A DNA stretch of 62,755 bases from Alphaproteobacteria bacterium (GTDB lineage: Bacteria > Pseudomonadota > Alphaproteobacteria > Bin95). Both the position numbers and the translations under genes were made by a program. The stretch spans positions 1-62,755 of the forward strand of contig JAJECF010000012.1 of assembly GCA_022822125.1 (NCBI GenBank), written 5' to 3'. This document shows positions 26,577 to 33,585 of the stretch, in pieces. The notes beneath the pieces are model-generated. The model was not told the DNA's origin, did no database searches, and saw only the letters and a program-made list of their open reading frames with translations. The stretch's first letter is position 1. The number at the start of each line of letters is the position of its first letter.

Positions 26577-28319
26577 CTAACGCTGCTCCAGCGCCTTTAC
26601 ATGGACGGTCACGATATCCGTGTCGTGATATTGCTGGTGGCGCACTGACGATGCGAGGTGACGCAGCAGCCGCAGGGAGATTTCCTGCTCTACCGGCATG
26701 CCGGTCGTATGTTCGCCAAGCAGGGCGATACGGTCTTCAAGGTTCCTGTCCTCGCCGGCGGCGACGATGAACTCCAGCGTGGCTCCTCCGTCTCCGCGAG
26801 ATGCCGAGACGCGAAGACGCCGCCGAACCTCTCTCTCGCCGCCCTGTTGCATAAGCGTTGCCAACACCTCTTCGCCGATGGCGTCCAGCCGCTGCGCCGC
26901 GGCCTCGGACCAGGCGTTGCGCGAGGCGAATTGCTTCAGGAACGCGCTGACAGGACGGAACGCGGTGTCGTCGAATGCGGTTTCCATGCGTCTTCGGCGG
27001 GGCTTGGCCGCCTCCAGGCATATCGTAAGGAAAATGGCTGCGGCCCCGCCGGCCGTCATGCCGTTCTGCAGCAATCCGCCGGCGAACTCCGCGAAATATT
27101 CCGGGAAGATCGCACCGTGCTGGAAGCCGACGCCGATCCAGAAGGAAACACCCACAACGATCCCTTTGCGGTAGTCGATGCCGTCCTGGACCACGATCCT
27201 CATACCGACCACGAAGAGCATCGCCAGCAGCACGGTCGCATAGGCGCCGACAACAGGGCCGGGGACAGCCAGCACGATCGCAAGCGCCTTCGGCAATATG
27301 GCCAGCACAAGGAAAATCAGGCCGACAGCGACCCCCACGCGGCGCGCAGCCACACCGGTCAACTCGGTCACGGATATGCTGGTCGAATAAGTCGTATTCG
27401 GGATGGTGCCGAAAAGGCCCGACAGGAGGTTGCCCATCCCGTCCGCGGCGACCGCGCCTTCCACGGCCCGGTAGTCGACGGCCCGGCGCTCGCGCCAGGA
27501 AACATGCTGAATGGCGATGGAGTCCCCTACCGTCTCGATGGCGCCGACAAGGGTGACCAGGACGAATGCCGGAAGCAGCGTCCAGAAAGCCGGCCCGAAA
27601 TCGAGGTCGAAACCCGGCCACCCTCCTTCAGGGAAGCCGAACCAGGCCGCTTGCGCGACACGCTCCACCTCATAAATCCCGAATACGCCGCCCACCGCCG
27701 ACCCGACCACGACCCCTATGACCGGCGCCCAGAGTCGCCAGACCCCCGTCGCGGTCAACGCAATCGCCACGATGACTGCGATGGTGATGCCGGCCGATAC
27801 AGCAGCAGCGAACGCCGGCGCGCCCTCCGGCACCTTGTCCAGCACATCGAAGACAATCGGCATGACCGTCACCGCGATCAGCATGATGACGGTGCCTGCG
27901 ACCGAGGGCGTAAAGATGCGGCGGACCAGGGACAGGCGCGCCGCCAGCGCAAATTGAAAGAAGGATGAAATGACGACGAGCGTGGCAAGCAGCGCCGGGC
28001 CGCCTTGCGCCATCGCCCCGATACAGACGGCGATGAAGGCGCCGGAAGTGCCCATAAGCAGGACATAGCCGGCGCCGATGCGGCCGACGCGTACCGCCTG
28101 AACGATAGTCGTGGCGCCGCATACCGCGACAGCCGCAAATGCCGCCCAGGAGAGATAGGTGTCGCTGCCTCCGGCGGCGCGAATCACGATGGAAGGCGTG
28201 AGAACGATCCCGGCAATGGTGAGCATCGCGAGCTGCAGGCCGAGGCCGAACGCCAGCGGCGTCGGTGGCTTTTCGTCGGCGGCATAACGCACATGCCGAC
28301 CTGCTTCGCCAGGCTCCAT
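26577..28319 (-). CDS. NCS2-family purine/pyrimidine permease with C-terminal cytosolic domain
   Basis: A 580-residue inner-membrane transporter of the nucleobase:cation symporter-2 family (UraA/XanQ/UacT type), with about 12-14 hydrophobic segments between residues 25 and 440. GDSIAIQHV and NLLSGLFGTIPNTTYS mark the substrate-binding half-helices. Beside the xanthine-to-allantoate genes it probably imports xanthine or urate. Unusually, about 130 soluble residues follow the last helix; they contain RLDAIGEEVLATLM and end in a YHDTDIVTVHV strand, recalling a degenerate HATPase fold. ATG 28319 was chosen over an in-frame TTG at 28337 because GGAGGAAGGA immediately precedes it. It follows the dehydrogenase gene by 21 bases. 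Confidence 0.87.
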   Translation of the reverse strand: MEPGEAGRHVRYAADEKPPTPLAFGLGLQLAMLTIAGIVLTPSIVIRAAGGSDTYLSWAAFAAVAVCGATTIVQAVRVGRIGAGYVLLMGTSGAFIAVCIGAMAQGGPALLATLVVISSFFQFALAARLSLVRRIFTPSVAGTVIMLIAVTVMPIVFDVLDKVPEGAPAFAAAVSAGITIAVIVAIALTATGVWRLWAPVIGVVVGSAVGGVFGIYEVERVAQAAWFGFPEGGWPGFDLDFGPAFWTLLPAFVLVTLVGAIETVGDSIAIQHVSWRERRAVDYRAVEGAVAADGMGNLLSGLFGTIPNTTYSTSISVTELTGVAARRVGVAVGLIFLVLAILPKALAIVLAVPGPVVGAYATVLLAMLFVVGMRIVVQDGIDYRKGIVVGVSFWIGVGFQHGAIFPEYFAEFAGGLLQNGMTAGGAAAIFLTICLEAAKPRRRRMETAFDDTAFRPVSAFLKQFASRNAWSEAAAQRLDAIGEEVLATLMQQGGEREVRRRLRVSASRGDGGATLEFIVAAGEDRNLEDRIALLGEHTTGMPVEQEISLRLLRHLASSVRHQQYHDTDIVTVHVKALEQR

Positions 28320-28329
28320 TCCTTCCTCC
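28320..28329 (-). promoter_or_regulatory. Strong ribosome binding site setting the NCS2 start
   Basis: Read on the minus strand, GGAGGAAGGA ends directly before ATG 28319, putting GGAGG about 5 bases from the start codon. It favours this ATG over the TTG at 28337. Confidence 0.6.
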
Positions 28330-28340
28330 GCCGGCAAAGG

Positions 28341-29399
28341 CTAAAGGGCGTCGGCGATGGCCCGCCCGAGCTCGACCGTCGTGCCGTTGCCGCCCATGTC
28401 CGGGGTCAGCGGGCCGGCGCCGGTCAGCACCGTTTCGATAGCGCGCTCTATGGCCCTTGCCGCGTCCTCATGGCCCAGATGCTCCAGCATCATCGCGCCG
28501 GACCAGATCTGGCCGATGGGATTGGCGACGCCCCGGCCCGCAATATCCGGGGCCGAGCCATGCACCGGCTCGAACATGGACGGCATGTCGCCCGAAGGGT
28601 TGATGTTGGACGAGGGCGCAATGCCGATCGACCCCGCCACGGCCGGCCCGAGGTCCGAGAGGATGTCGCCGAACAGATTCGACCCGACCACGACATCGAA
28701 CCAGTCCGGATGCTGGACGAAATGCGCCGTAAGGATATCGATATGGTACTGGTCCGTGGCCACATCGGGATAGTCGGCCGCGACGGCGCGGAAGCGCTCG
28801 TCCCAATAAGGCATGGTGTGGATGATGCCGTTGGACTTCGTCGCCGAGGTCACTTTCCGGCGCGGCCGCGTCTCGGCCAGGTCGAAGGCGTATCGCAGGA
28901 TGCGGTCCACGCCGCGCCGGGTGAACACCGTTTCCTGAACCACGGTCTCCGCATCGGTGCCGGCATAGAGCCGCCCGCCGATTTCCGAATACTCGCCCTC
29001 GCAATTCTCGCGGATGACATAGAAGTCGATATCCTCCGGCCCGCGGCCCGCCAGAGGCGAGCGAATTCCTTTCAGCAGGCGCACAGGCCGGAGGTTTACA
29101 TACTGGTCGAACCGTCGGCGGATCGGTATGAGCAGGCCCCATAGCGAAACATGGTCCGGCACGGTCGGCCAGCCGACAGCGCCGAGAAAGATCGCGTCGA
29201 ACGCCGCCAGGCGGTCGAGGCCATCCTCCGGCATGAGGCGCCCGGTTTCGGCATAGCGCTCGCAGGACCAGTCGAAGGTCTCGAACTCGAAATCGATGCC
29301 GTAGCGCCGCCCGGCCGCCTCCAGAACCCCGACGCCTTCGGGCACGACTTCCTTGCCGATACCATCTCCCGGAATGGATGCGATGCGGTAGCGGGGCAT
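28341..29399 (-). CDS. Tartrate/D-malate dehydrogenase family (beta-decarboxylating)
   Basis: A 352-residue member of the isocitrate/isopropylmalate dehydrogenase superfamily, of the tartrate dehydrogenase/D-malate dehydrogenase branch. SIPGDGIGKEV opens the chain, SLWGLLIPIRRRFDQYVNLRP carries the substrate-binding arginines in the branch-specific form, and GSNLFGDILSDLGPA plus EPVHGSAPDIAG provide the metal and NAD sites. Such enzymes oxidise and decarboxylate D-malate, tartrate or related 2-hydroxy acids to pyruvate or similar products. It precedes the NCS2 permease by 21 bases and may share its mRNA, an unexplained partnership. Confidence 0.85.
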   Translation of the reverse strand: MPRYRIASIPGDGIGKEVVPEGVGVLEAAGRRYGIDFEFETFDWSCERYAETGRLMPEDGLDRLAAFDAIFLGAVGWPTVPDHVSLWGLLIPIRRRFDQYVNLRPVRLLKGIRSPLAGRGPEDIDFYVIRENCEGEYSEIGGRLYAGTDAETVVQETVFTRRGVDRILRYAFDLAETRPRRKVTSATKSNGIIHTMPYWDERFRAVAADYPDVATDQYHIDILTAHFVQHPDWFDVVVGSNLFGDILSDLGPAVAGSIGIAPSSNINPSGDMPSMFEPVHGSAPDIAGRGVANPIGQIWSGAMMLEHLGHEDAARAIERAIETVLTGAGPLTPDMGGNGTTVELGRAIADAL

Positions 29400-29450
29400 G
29401 AGGCGCTCTCTCCTGATCGGGTCGCGCCGGTATCGATACGGCCCGCCGCA

Positions 29451-29479
29451 TTGTCAACCCGCCCGCGCGGGTCTAAGAC
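29451..29479 (+). promoter_or_regulatory. Candidate promoter giving a leaderless chorismate mutase mRNA
   Basis: TTGTCA (29451-29456) and TAAGAC (29474-29479) are 17 bases apart. Only 7 bases separate the -10 element from the ATG at 29487, and no Shine-Dalgarno sequence lies in between, so transcripts would begin at or next to the start codon. The -35 matches consensus well (5 of 6) and the -10 poorly (3 of 6). Confidence 0.3.
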
Positions 29480-29486
29480 GCGCCGC

Positions 29487-30215
29487 ATGACCGACAATCC
29501 CGCCGAACAAGCGCTTGCCGGCTTCCGGCAACGGATCGACGGCTGCGACCTCGCGATTCTGGGAAGCCTGCGCGAGCGGGCGCAGGTGGTCGAGCTTGTC
29601 GGCATGGACAAGCGCGCCCGCGGCCTGACCGATATTTATCGTCCTGGCCGCGAAGCCGCGCTGATGCGCCGGTTGGCCGATGTCGAAAGCGCGCCATTTC
29701 CCGCCGCGTCGCTGTTGGGCGTCTGGCGCGAGATCATAGGGGCGAGTTTCGCAATCGAGGGACAACCGTTGCATGTCGCCAGCGCCGGCTCCGGAGCCTG
29801 GGAGCGCGCGCGCAGCCATTTCCGGGCGGCCCGGCACTCCCGGGTTTCGGGCGCGCGCGCCGCTTTGCGCGCAGTCGAAGCCGGCGAGGCCACTATCGGC
29901 GTGGTCTCGCTGGACGACGACGAACCCTGGTGGCCGGAGCTGGCCGAGACAGACCTTCCCCTCCACATCGTTGCCCGCCTGCCTTTCGCTCCCGAGCCCT
30001 ATCCGGTCGAGGGCGGCGATGCGCTCGTAATCGCGCGCAACCCGCCGGACCCGAGCGGCAACGACCTTGCCGTTGCTGTCGCATCCGAGGCAGCCGGCGA
30101 GGTCCTGGCATCCTGCAGCGGGCGATTCCTGGTTGCCGTCAAGGCTGCGCGCGCCGATATGGTCCCCGTTGGCGGCTATGCCGTTCCGATCCTTCTCAAG
30201 GAGACCGCAGGATGA
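29487..30215 (+). CDS. Chorismate mutase (AroQ-type) with C-terminal extension
   Basis: Residues 1 to about 90 of this 242-residue protein fit an AroQ-type helical chorismate mutase: [30 protein letters not shown] begins the long first helix, and VYRPGRE-like YRPGREAAL and [15 protein letters not shown] follow. It would convert chorismate to prephenate for the next two genes. The remaining 150 residues (AWERARSHF ... [10 protein letters not shown]) are not a domain I can name; they might be a regulatory or prephenate-dehydratase-like module. The stop overlaps the hisC ATG by 4 bases, and the operon continues with tyrA, which supports the aromatic role. Confidence 0.78.
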   Translation: MTDNPAEQALAGFRQRIDGCDLAILGSLRERAQVVELVGMDKRARGLTDIYRPGREAALMRRLADVESAPFPAASLLGVWREIIGASFAIEGQPLHVASAGSGAWERARSHFRAARHSRVSGARAALRAVEAGEATIGVVSLDDDEPWWPELAETDLPLHIVARLPFAPEPYPVEGGDALVIARNPPDPSGNDLAVAVASEAAGEVLASCSGRFLVAVKAARADMVPVGGYAVPILLKETAG

Positions 30216-31285
30216 CCGTGCCTGCCCCCCGCGCCGGCGTGCTGGAGATTGCGCCCTATGTCGGCGGCGAAAGCGATATCGAGGGCGTGGAGAAAATCGT
30301 CAAGCTGTCGTCCAACGAAAATGCGCTCGGCCCCTCGCCGCGCGCGGTGGAAGCGTTCGGCCGGCTTGCATCCTCGCTGCATCTCTATCCGGACGGCGCT
30401 TCGGACGAACTCCGCGCCGCCATCGGCGAGGTCCACGAGCTCGATCCGGACCGCATCGTTTGCGGTTCCGGGTCGGACGAATTGCTGTCCCTGCTGGCCC
30501 ATGCCTATGCAGGGCCGGGGGATGAGATCATTTACCCGGAGCATGGCTTCGCCATGTATCCGATCGCGACGCGCGCGGCAGGCGCCCATCCGGTTGTGGC
30601 GCCCGAAACCGATTTCACCACCGATGTCGATGCGATCCTGGCTGCAGTGACGACGCGCACGAAGCTGGTCTTCGTCGCCAACCCGAACAATCCAACGGGA
30701 ACCTATATCTCCGGCGAGGAACTGGCCCGGCTGCGCGACGGCCTGCCGGAAAGCGTGTTGCTGGTGGTGGACGCCGCCTATGCCGAATATGTCGGCCGCA
30801 ACGATTATGCCGACGGTCGCGAACTGGTCGAAGCCGGCGGCAACACCGTGATGACGCGCACCTTCTCCAAGATTTACGGGCTGGCGGCGCTCCGGCTCGG
30901 CTGGGCCTATTGCCCGCCCAATGTCGTGGACGTGCTGCAGCGGGTGCGCGGGCCGTTCAATGTCAACGCCGCCGCTCAGGCTGCGGGCGTGGCCGCGATA
31001 CGGGACGCCGCCTATGTCGATTTCTCGCGCGCGCATAACGACAAGTGGCTCCCCTGGCTCACCGACGAGGTTCGCGCGCTGGGCTTCGAGGTGCTGCCGA
31101 GCGTCGGCAATTTCATCCTGGTCCGCTTCCCGGACGTGGAAGCCGCCCTGGCCGCCCTGCAGGGTCACGGTGTGATTCCGCGCCGCGTCGCGGGCTACGG
31201 CTTCCCGGACGGCCTGCGCATAACGGTGGGGCGGGAGGAGGACAACCGCGCCGTCGTCGCCGCCCTCGGAACGCTCGTTTCGTGA
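30212..31285 (+). CDS. hisC: Histidinol-phosphate/aromatic aminotransferase
   Basis: A 357-residue fold-type I PLP enzyme of the HisC family. [13 protein letters not shown], the [11 protein letters not shown] loop, VDAAYAEYV and the PLP-lysine segment [14 protein letters not shown] are all present. HisC converts imidazole-acetol phosphate to histidinol phosphate. Its place between chorismate mutase and tyrA suggests that it also, or mainly, aminates prephenate or 4-hydroxyphenylpyruvate in tyrosine and phenylalanine synthesis, a dual role well known for this family. It is coupled on both sides by 4-base overlaps (ATGA and GTGA). Confidence 0.9.
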   Translation: MTVPAPRAGVLEIAPYVGGESDIEGVEKIVKLSSNENALGPSPRAVEAFGRLASSLHLYPDGASDELRAAIGEVHELDPDRIVCGSGSDELLSLLAHAYAGPGDEIIYPEHGFAMYPIATRAAGAHPVVAPETDFTTDVDAILAAVTTRTKLVFVANPNNPTGTYISGEELARLRDGLPESVLLVVDAAYAEYVGRNDYADGRELVEAGGNTVMTRTFSKIYGLAALRLGWAYCPPNVVDVLQRVRGPFNVNAAAQAAGVAAIRDAAYVDFSRAHNDKWLPWLTDEVRALGFEVLPSVGNFILVRFPDVEAALAALQGHGVIPRRVAGYGFPDGLRITVGREEDNRAVVAALGTLVS

Positions 31286-32166
31286 CCGAGCCGATGTTCG
31301 AACGGGTCGCGCTGATCGGCATCGGGCTGATCGGCTCGTCCCTGGCCCGGGCGATGCAGCGGGACCGGCTCGCGGGCAGCATCGTCGCCTGCGCCCGGCG
31401 CGCGGAGACGCTGGCCGCTGTCCGGCGGCTTGGGATCGCCGACGACACGACCCACGACCCGGCGGACGCGGCAGACGGTGCCGATCTTGTCGTCGTCTGC
31501 ACGCCCATCGGCGCCTATGCCGCTATCGGCGAGGCCATCGCGCCCCGATTGCGCAGCGGAGCCATCGTCAGCGATGTCGGTTCGGTGAAGCAGACGGTGG
31601 TCCGCGATCTCGGCCCGCATATCCCGGAGGGCGTGCATTTCGTGCCGGCGCATCCCGTGGCGGGCACCGAGCATTCCGGGCCGGAAGCCGGGTTCGCGGA
31701 GCTCTTCCGGGGCCGCTGGTGCATCCTCACGCCGCCGCCCGGCACGGCCCCGGAGGCCGTCGAAAAGGTGGGAGAACTCTGGCGCCGGACCGGCATGATG
31801 CTGGAGCGCATGACCCCTGCCCACCACGACCATGTGCTCGCGATCACCTCGCATCTGCCCCATCTGGTCGCTTTCTCGATTGTGGGAACCGCCGCCGACC
31901 TGGAACAGGACCTCCGTCAGGAAGTCATCAAATTCGCGGCGAGCGGCTTCCGGGATTTCACGCGCATCGCGGCCAGCGACCCCACCATGTGGCGCGACAT
32001 TTTCCTCAACAACCGCCATGCGCTGCTCGATGTGTGCGGCCGGCTGCTGGAGGACATTTCCCGCCTCCAGAGGGCGATACGCTGGGGCGAGGGCGAGGAG
32101 ATCGAACGCCTTATCGACGCCTCGCGCGAAATCAGGCGCAAGCTGATCGACGCGAACCAGGCATGA
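31282..32166 (+). CDS. tyrA: Prephenate/arogenate dehydrogenase
   Basis: A 294-residue TyrA that oxidatively decarboxylates prephenate or arogenate towards tyrosine. It has the nucleotide motif [13 protein letters not shown] near the N-terminus, VSDVGSVK, and the active-site [16 protein letters not shown] with the catalytic His. It lacks chorismate mutase and ACT domains, as usual when the mutase is a separate gene. The start is GTG 31282, overlapping the hisC stop as GTGA; ATG 31294 four codons later is an alternative. The next gene overlaps its stop by 4 bases. Confidence 0.92.
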   Translation: MTEPMFERVALIGIGLIGSSLARAMQRDRLAGSIVACARRAETLAAVRRLGIADDTTHDPADAADGADLVVVCTPIGAYAAIGEAIAPRLRSGAIVSDVGSVKQTVVRDLGPHIPEGVHFVPAHPVAGTEHSGPEAGFAELFRGRWCILTPPPGTAPEAVEKVGELWRRTGMMLERMTPAHHDHVLAITSHLPHLVAFSIVGTAADLEQDLRQEVIKFAASGFRDFTRIAASDPTMWRDIFLNNRHALLDVCGRLLEDISRLQRAIRWGEGEEIERLIDASREIRRKLIDANQA

Positions 32167-32666
32167 CGGCGGTCGCCGAGCGCGCCTTCCGGGGCGAGCT
32201 CATCCTGTTCCGCCGGCTGGCCGCGCTCGACGCATTGCTGGATCACGCGCGCGAGATCGCTTTTGCCGCCTTCGCCGACCCGGTCGGCGACGAGGGACGG
32301 CTGGACAGCGACTCCTGGCGGGAGAAAGCTATGGCCGCACGGCGGGACTTCATGCGTTCGAAGGCCGTGCCCGGTCTCCTATGTAATCTGTTCGCCGAAC
32401 TCGGCTTCGACCCGGAGACGACCTATCGCGACCGGGCGATCCTGCGTTTCCAGCCCGGCCGGGCGGCTTGCCGGACCCGCCGCCTGCGCGACCTGCCGCC
32501 CCATCGGGACAGCTGGGGCTCAAACCTCATGACGCAGTTGAACTGGTGGGCGCCGGTGTTTTCCGTCGAGCCGGGCGCGCCCAATGTGGACGGGCGCGCC
32601 CGCCATACCGGCTATGACTGGTTCCACCGCCTTTCGGACGGCGTCTGCCTCGCCTCCGCCAGATAG
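32163..32666 (+). pseudogene. Truncated 2-oxoglutarate-dependent oxygenase-like gene
   Basis: The 167-residue product looks like the first half of a phytanoyl-CoA-hydroxylase-like oxygenase family of roughly 290 residues. FRRLAALDALLDHARE and LFAELGFDPETTYRD lead to LPPHRDSWGSNLMTQLNWWAPVF, with the iron-binding HxD (HRD) intact. About 20 unrelated residues follow and then a stop, so the distal iron-binding His and the 2-oxoglutarate-binding Arg are missing. The 3' end overlaps the convergent MetF-like gene by 55 bases. The start is coupled to tyrA. I infer a deletion that removed the second half; the fragment is probably inactive. The family link rests on motif memory. Confidence 0.55.
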
Positions 32667-33415
32667 GCCGCCGTCTCCGCAAATCCGCCGAAGGGGAAGA
32701 AATGCAGGCCCTCCATCGACGGAGGCGCATTGCCGAGGCCTGCGATCGGCGCCGCCGGCGTCCAGCGTCCGGCCATCCTCAGCAGGCGGCCGTCCCTCCA
32801 CAGGCCCCGGAGCGAGCGCCCGACGCCGCATAGTTTCGCGTATTTCAACAAGGCGCCGGGGCTCGCCACGCCCGGCAAGCCCACCCGGATCGGCGCTGCA
32901 TTGCCCAGACGCGCAATCCGCCTTTCCCATGTCAGCACGGCGTCCGCCTCGAAGACGAACTGCGTGACGATCGCGGCTTCCGCGCCGGCGCCGCGGGTCA
33001 TCACAATCTTGGTCAGCAATGCAGCATCGCGGTCCTCTTCCGGATGGCCGGCGAAATAGAGGCGCTCGAAGCGCGCCGCCGCCGGCCCAACCAGATCACC
33101 CGCCTCGGAAAAGGGGCCGAGCGGCTCATTGCGGTCTCCGCCGACCAGCAGCGCCTCGCGCGCGCCCGCGGCATGCAGGGCATCCAGATGCCGGAGCAGG
33201 GCGGCCCTGCTCTGCAGGTGCCGCGCGCCTATATGCGGAACCGGCGCCATGCCGGCCTTGGCAAGGCGGGCGACTGTCCCGACGATATCGGCGAGCGCGC
33301 CGTCCGGCAGATGCGTGACGAAAACGCGCGCGCCCCGGGGCAGGAGCGCCGCGAAGGAGCCGACCTTCCGGGCGCCGCCGGGCGTCGTCTCGATGGAGAA
33401 ATCGTCGATTTTCAT
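32612..33415 (-). CDS. Methylenetetrahydrofolate reductase-like protein (MetF family)
   Basis: A 267-residue TIM-barrel protein of the MetF family. FSIETTPGGARKVGSFAALLP opens the chain, VFVTHLPDG and PVPHIGARHLQSR follow, and EALLVGGDRNEPLGPF holds the flavin-contacting GGD. AAIVTQFVFEAD and a C-terminal GLHFFPFGG complete the pattern. MetF reduces 5,10-methylene-THF to 5-methyl-THF. This copy is somewhat short and diverged and sits beside a methylamine-oxidase-like gene, so it is probably a catabolic paralogue rather than the biosynthetic enzyme. The start ATG 33415 begins at MKIDDFSIE. It is divergent from the GcvT gene across 170 bases. Confidence 0.78.
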   Translation of the reverse strand: MKIDDFSIETTPGGARKVGSFAALLPRGARVFVTHLPDGALADIVGTVARLAKAGMAPVPHIGARHLQSRAALLRHLDALHAAGAREALLVGGDRNEPLGPFSEAGDLVGPAAARFERLYFAGHPEEDRDAALLTKIVMTRGAGAEAAIVTQFVFEADAVLTWERRIARLGNAAPIRVGLPGVASPGALLKYAKLCGVGRSLRGLWRDGRLLRMAGRWTPAAPIAGLGNAPPSMEGLHFFPFGGFAETAAYLAEARQTPSERRWNQS

Positions 33416-33482
33416 ACCGGGCAAGGTCTCCCGACCCGGAAGGGCGTGTGCAGCCTGCGCGCGACGAAGAGTGTCCCCTATG

Positions 33483-33495
33483 CGACAGCCTGTCG
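33483..33495. promoter_or_regulatory. Perfect palindrome, candidate operator
   Basis: CGACAGCCTGTCG is a perfect inverted repeat with 6-base arms around one central base, lying mid-way in the divergent gap between the MetF-like and FAD/GcvT genes. A second hairpin, TGCCGC (33530-33535) with GCGGCA (33545-33550), lies closer to the GcvT start. The position suits a shared regulator, but no regulator gene is adjacent. Confidence 0.35.
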
Positions 33496-33573
33496 TGACG
33501 GGCATAGTCGATGTCGCGAATGGAACGCTTGCCGCCGTTCGCTTGCGGCAGGTTCCGGGGACCGATGAGGGAA

Positions 33574-33578
33574 GGAGG
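33574..33578 (+). promoter_or_regulatory. Ribosome binding site for the second FAD/GcvT gene
   Basis: GGAGG lies 7 bases before ATG 33586. It selects this start over in-frame codons up to 75 bases upstream, and the resulting protein begins MRTHARAVVVGGG, matching its paralogue at 4783-7209. Confidence 0.6.
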
Positions 33579-33585
33579 CTCACCC

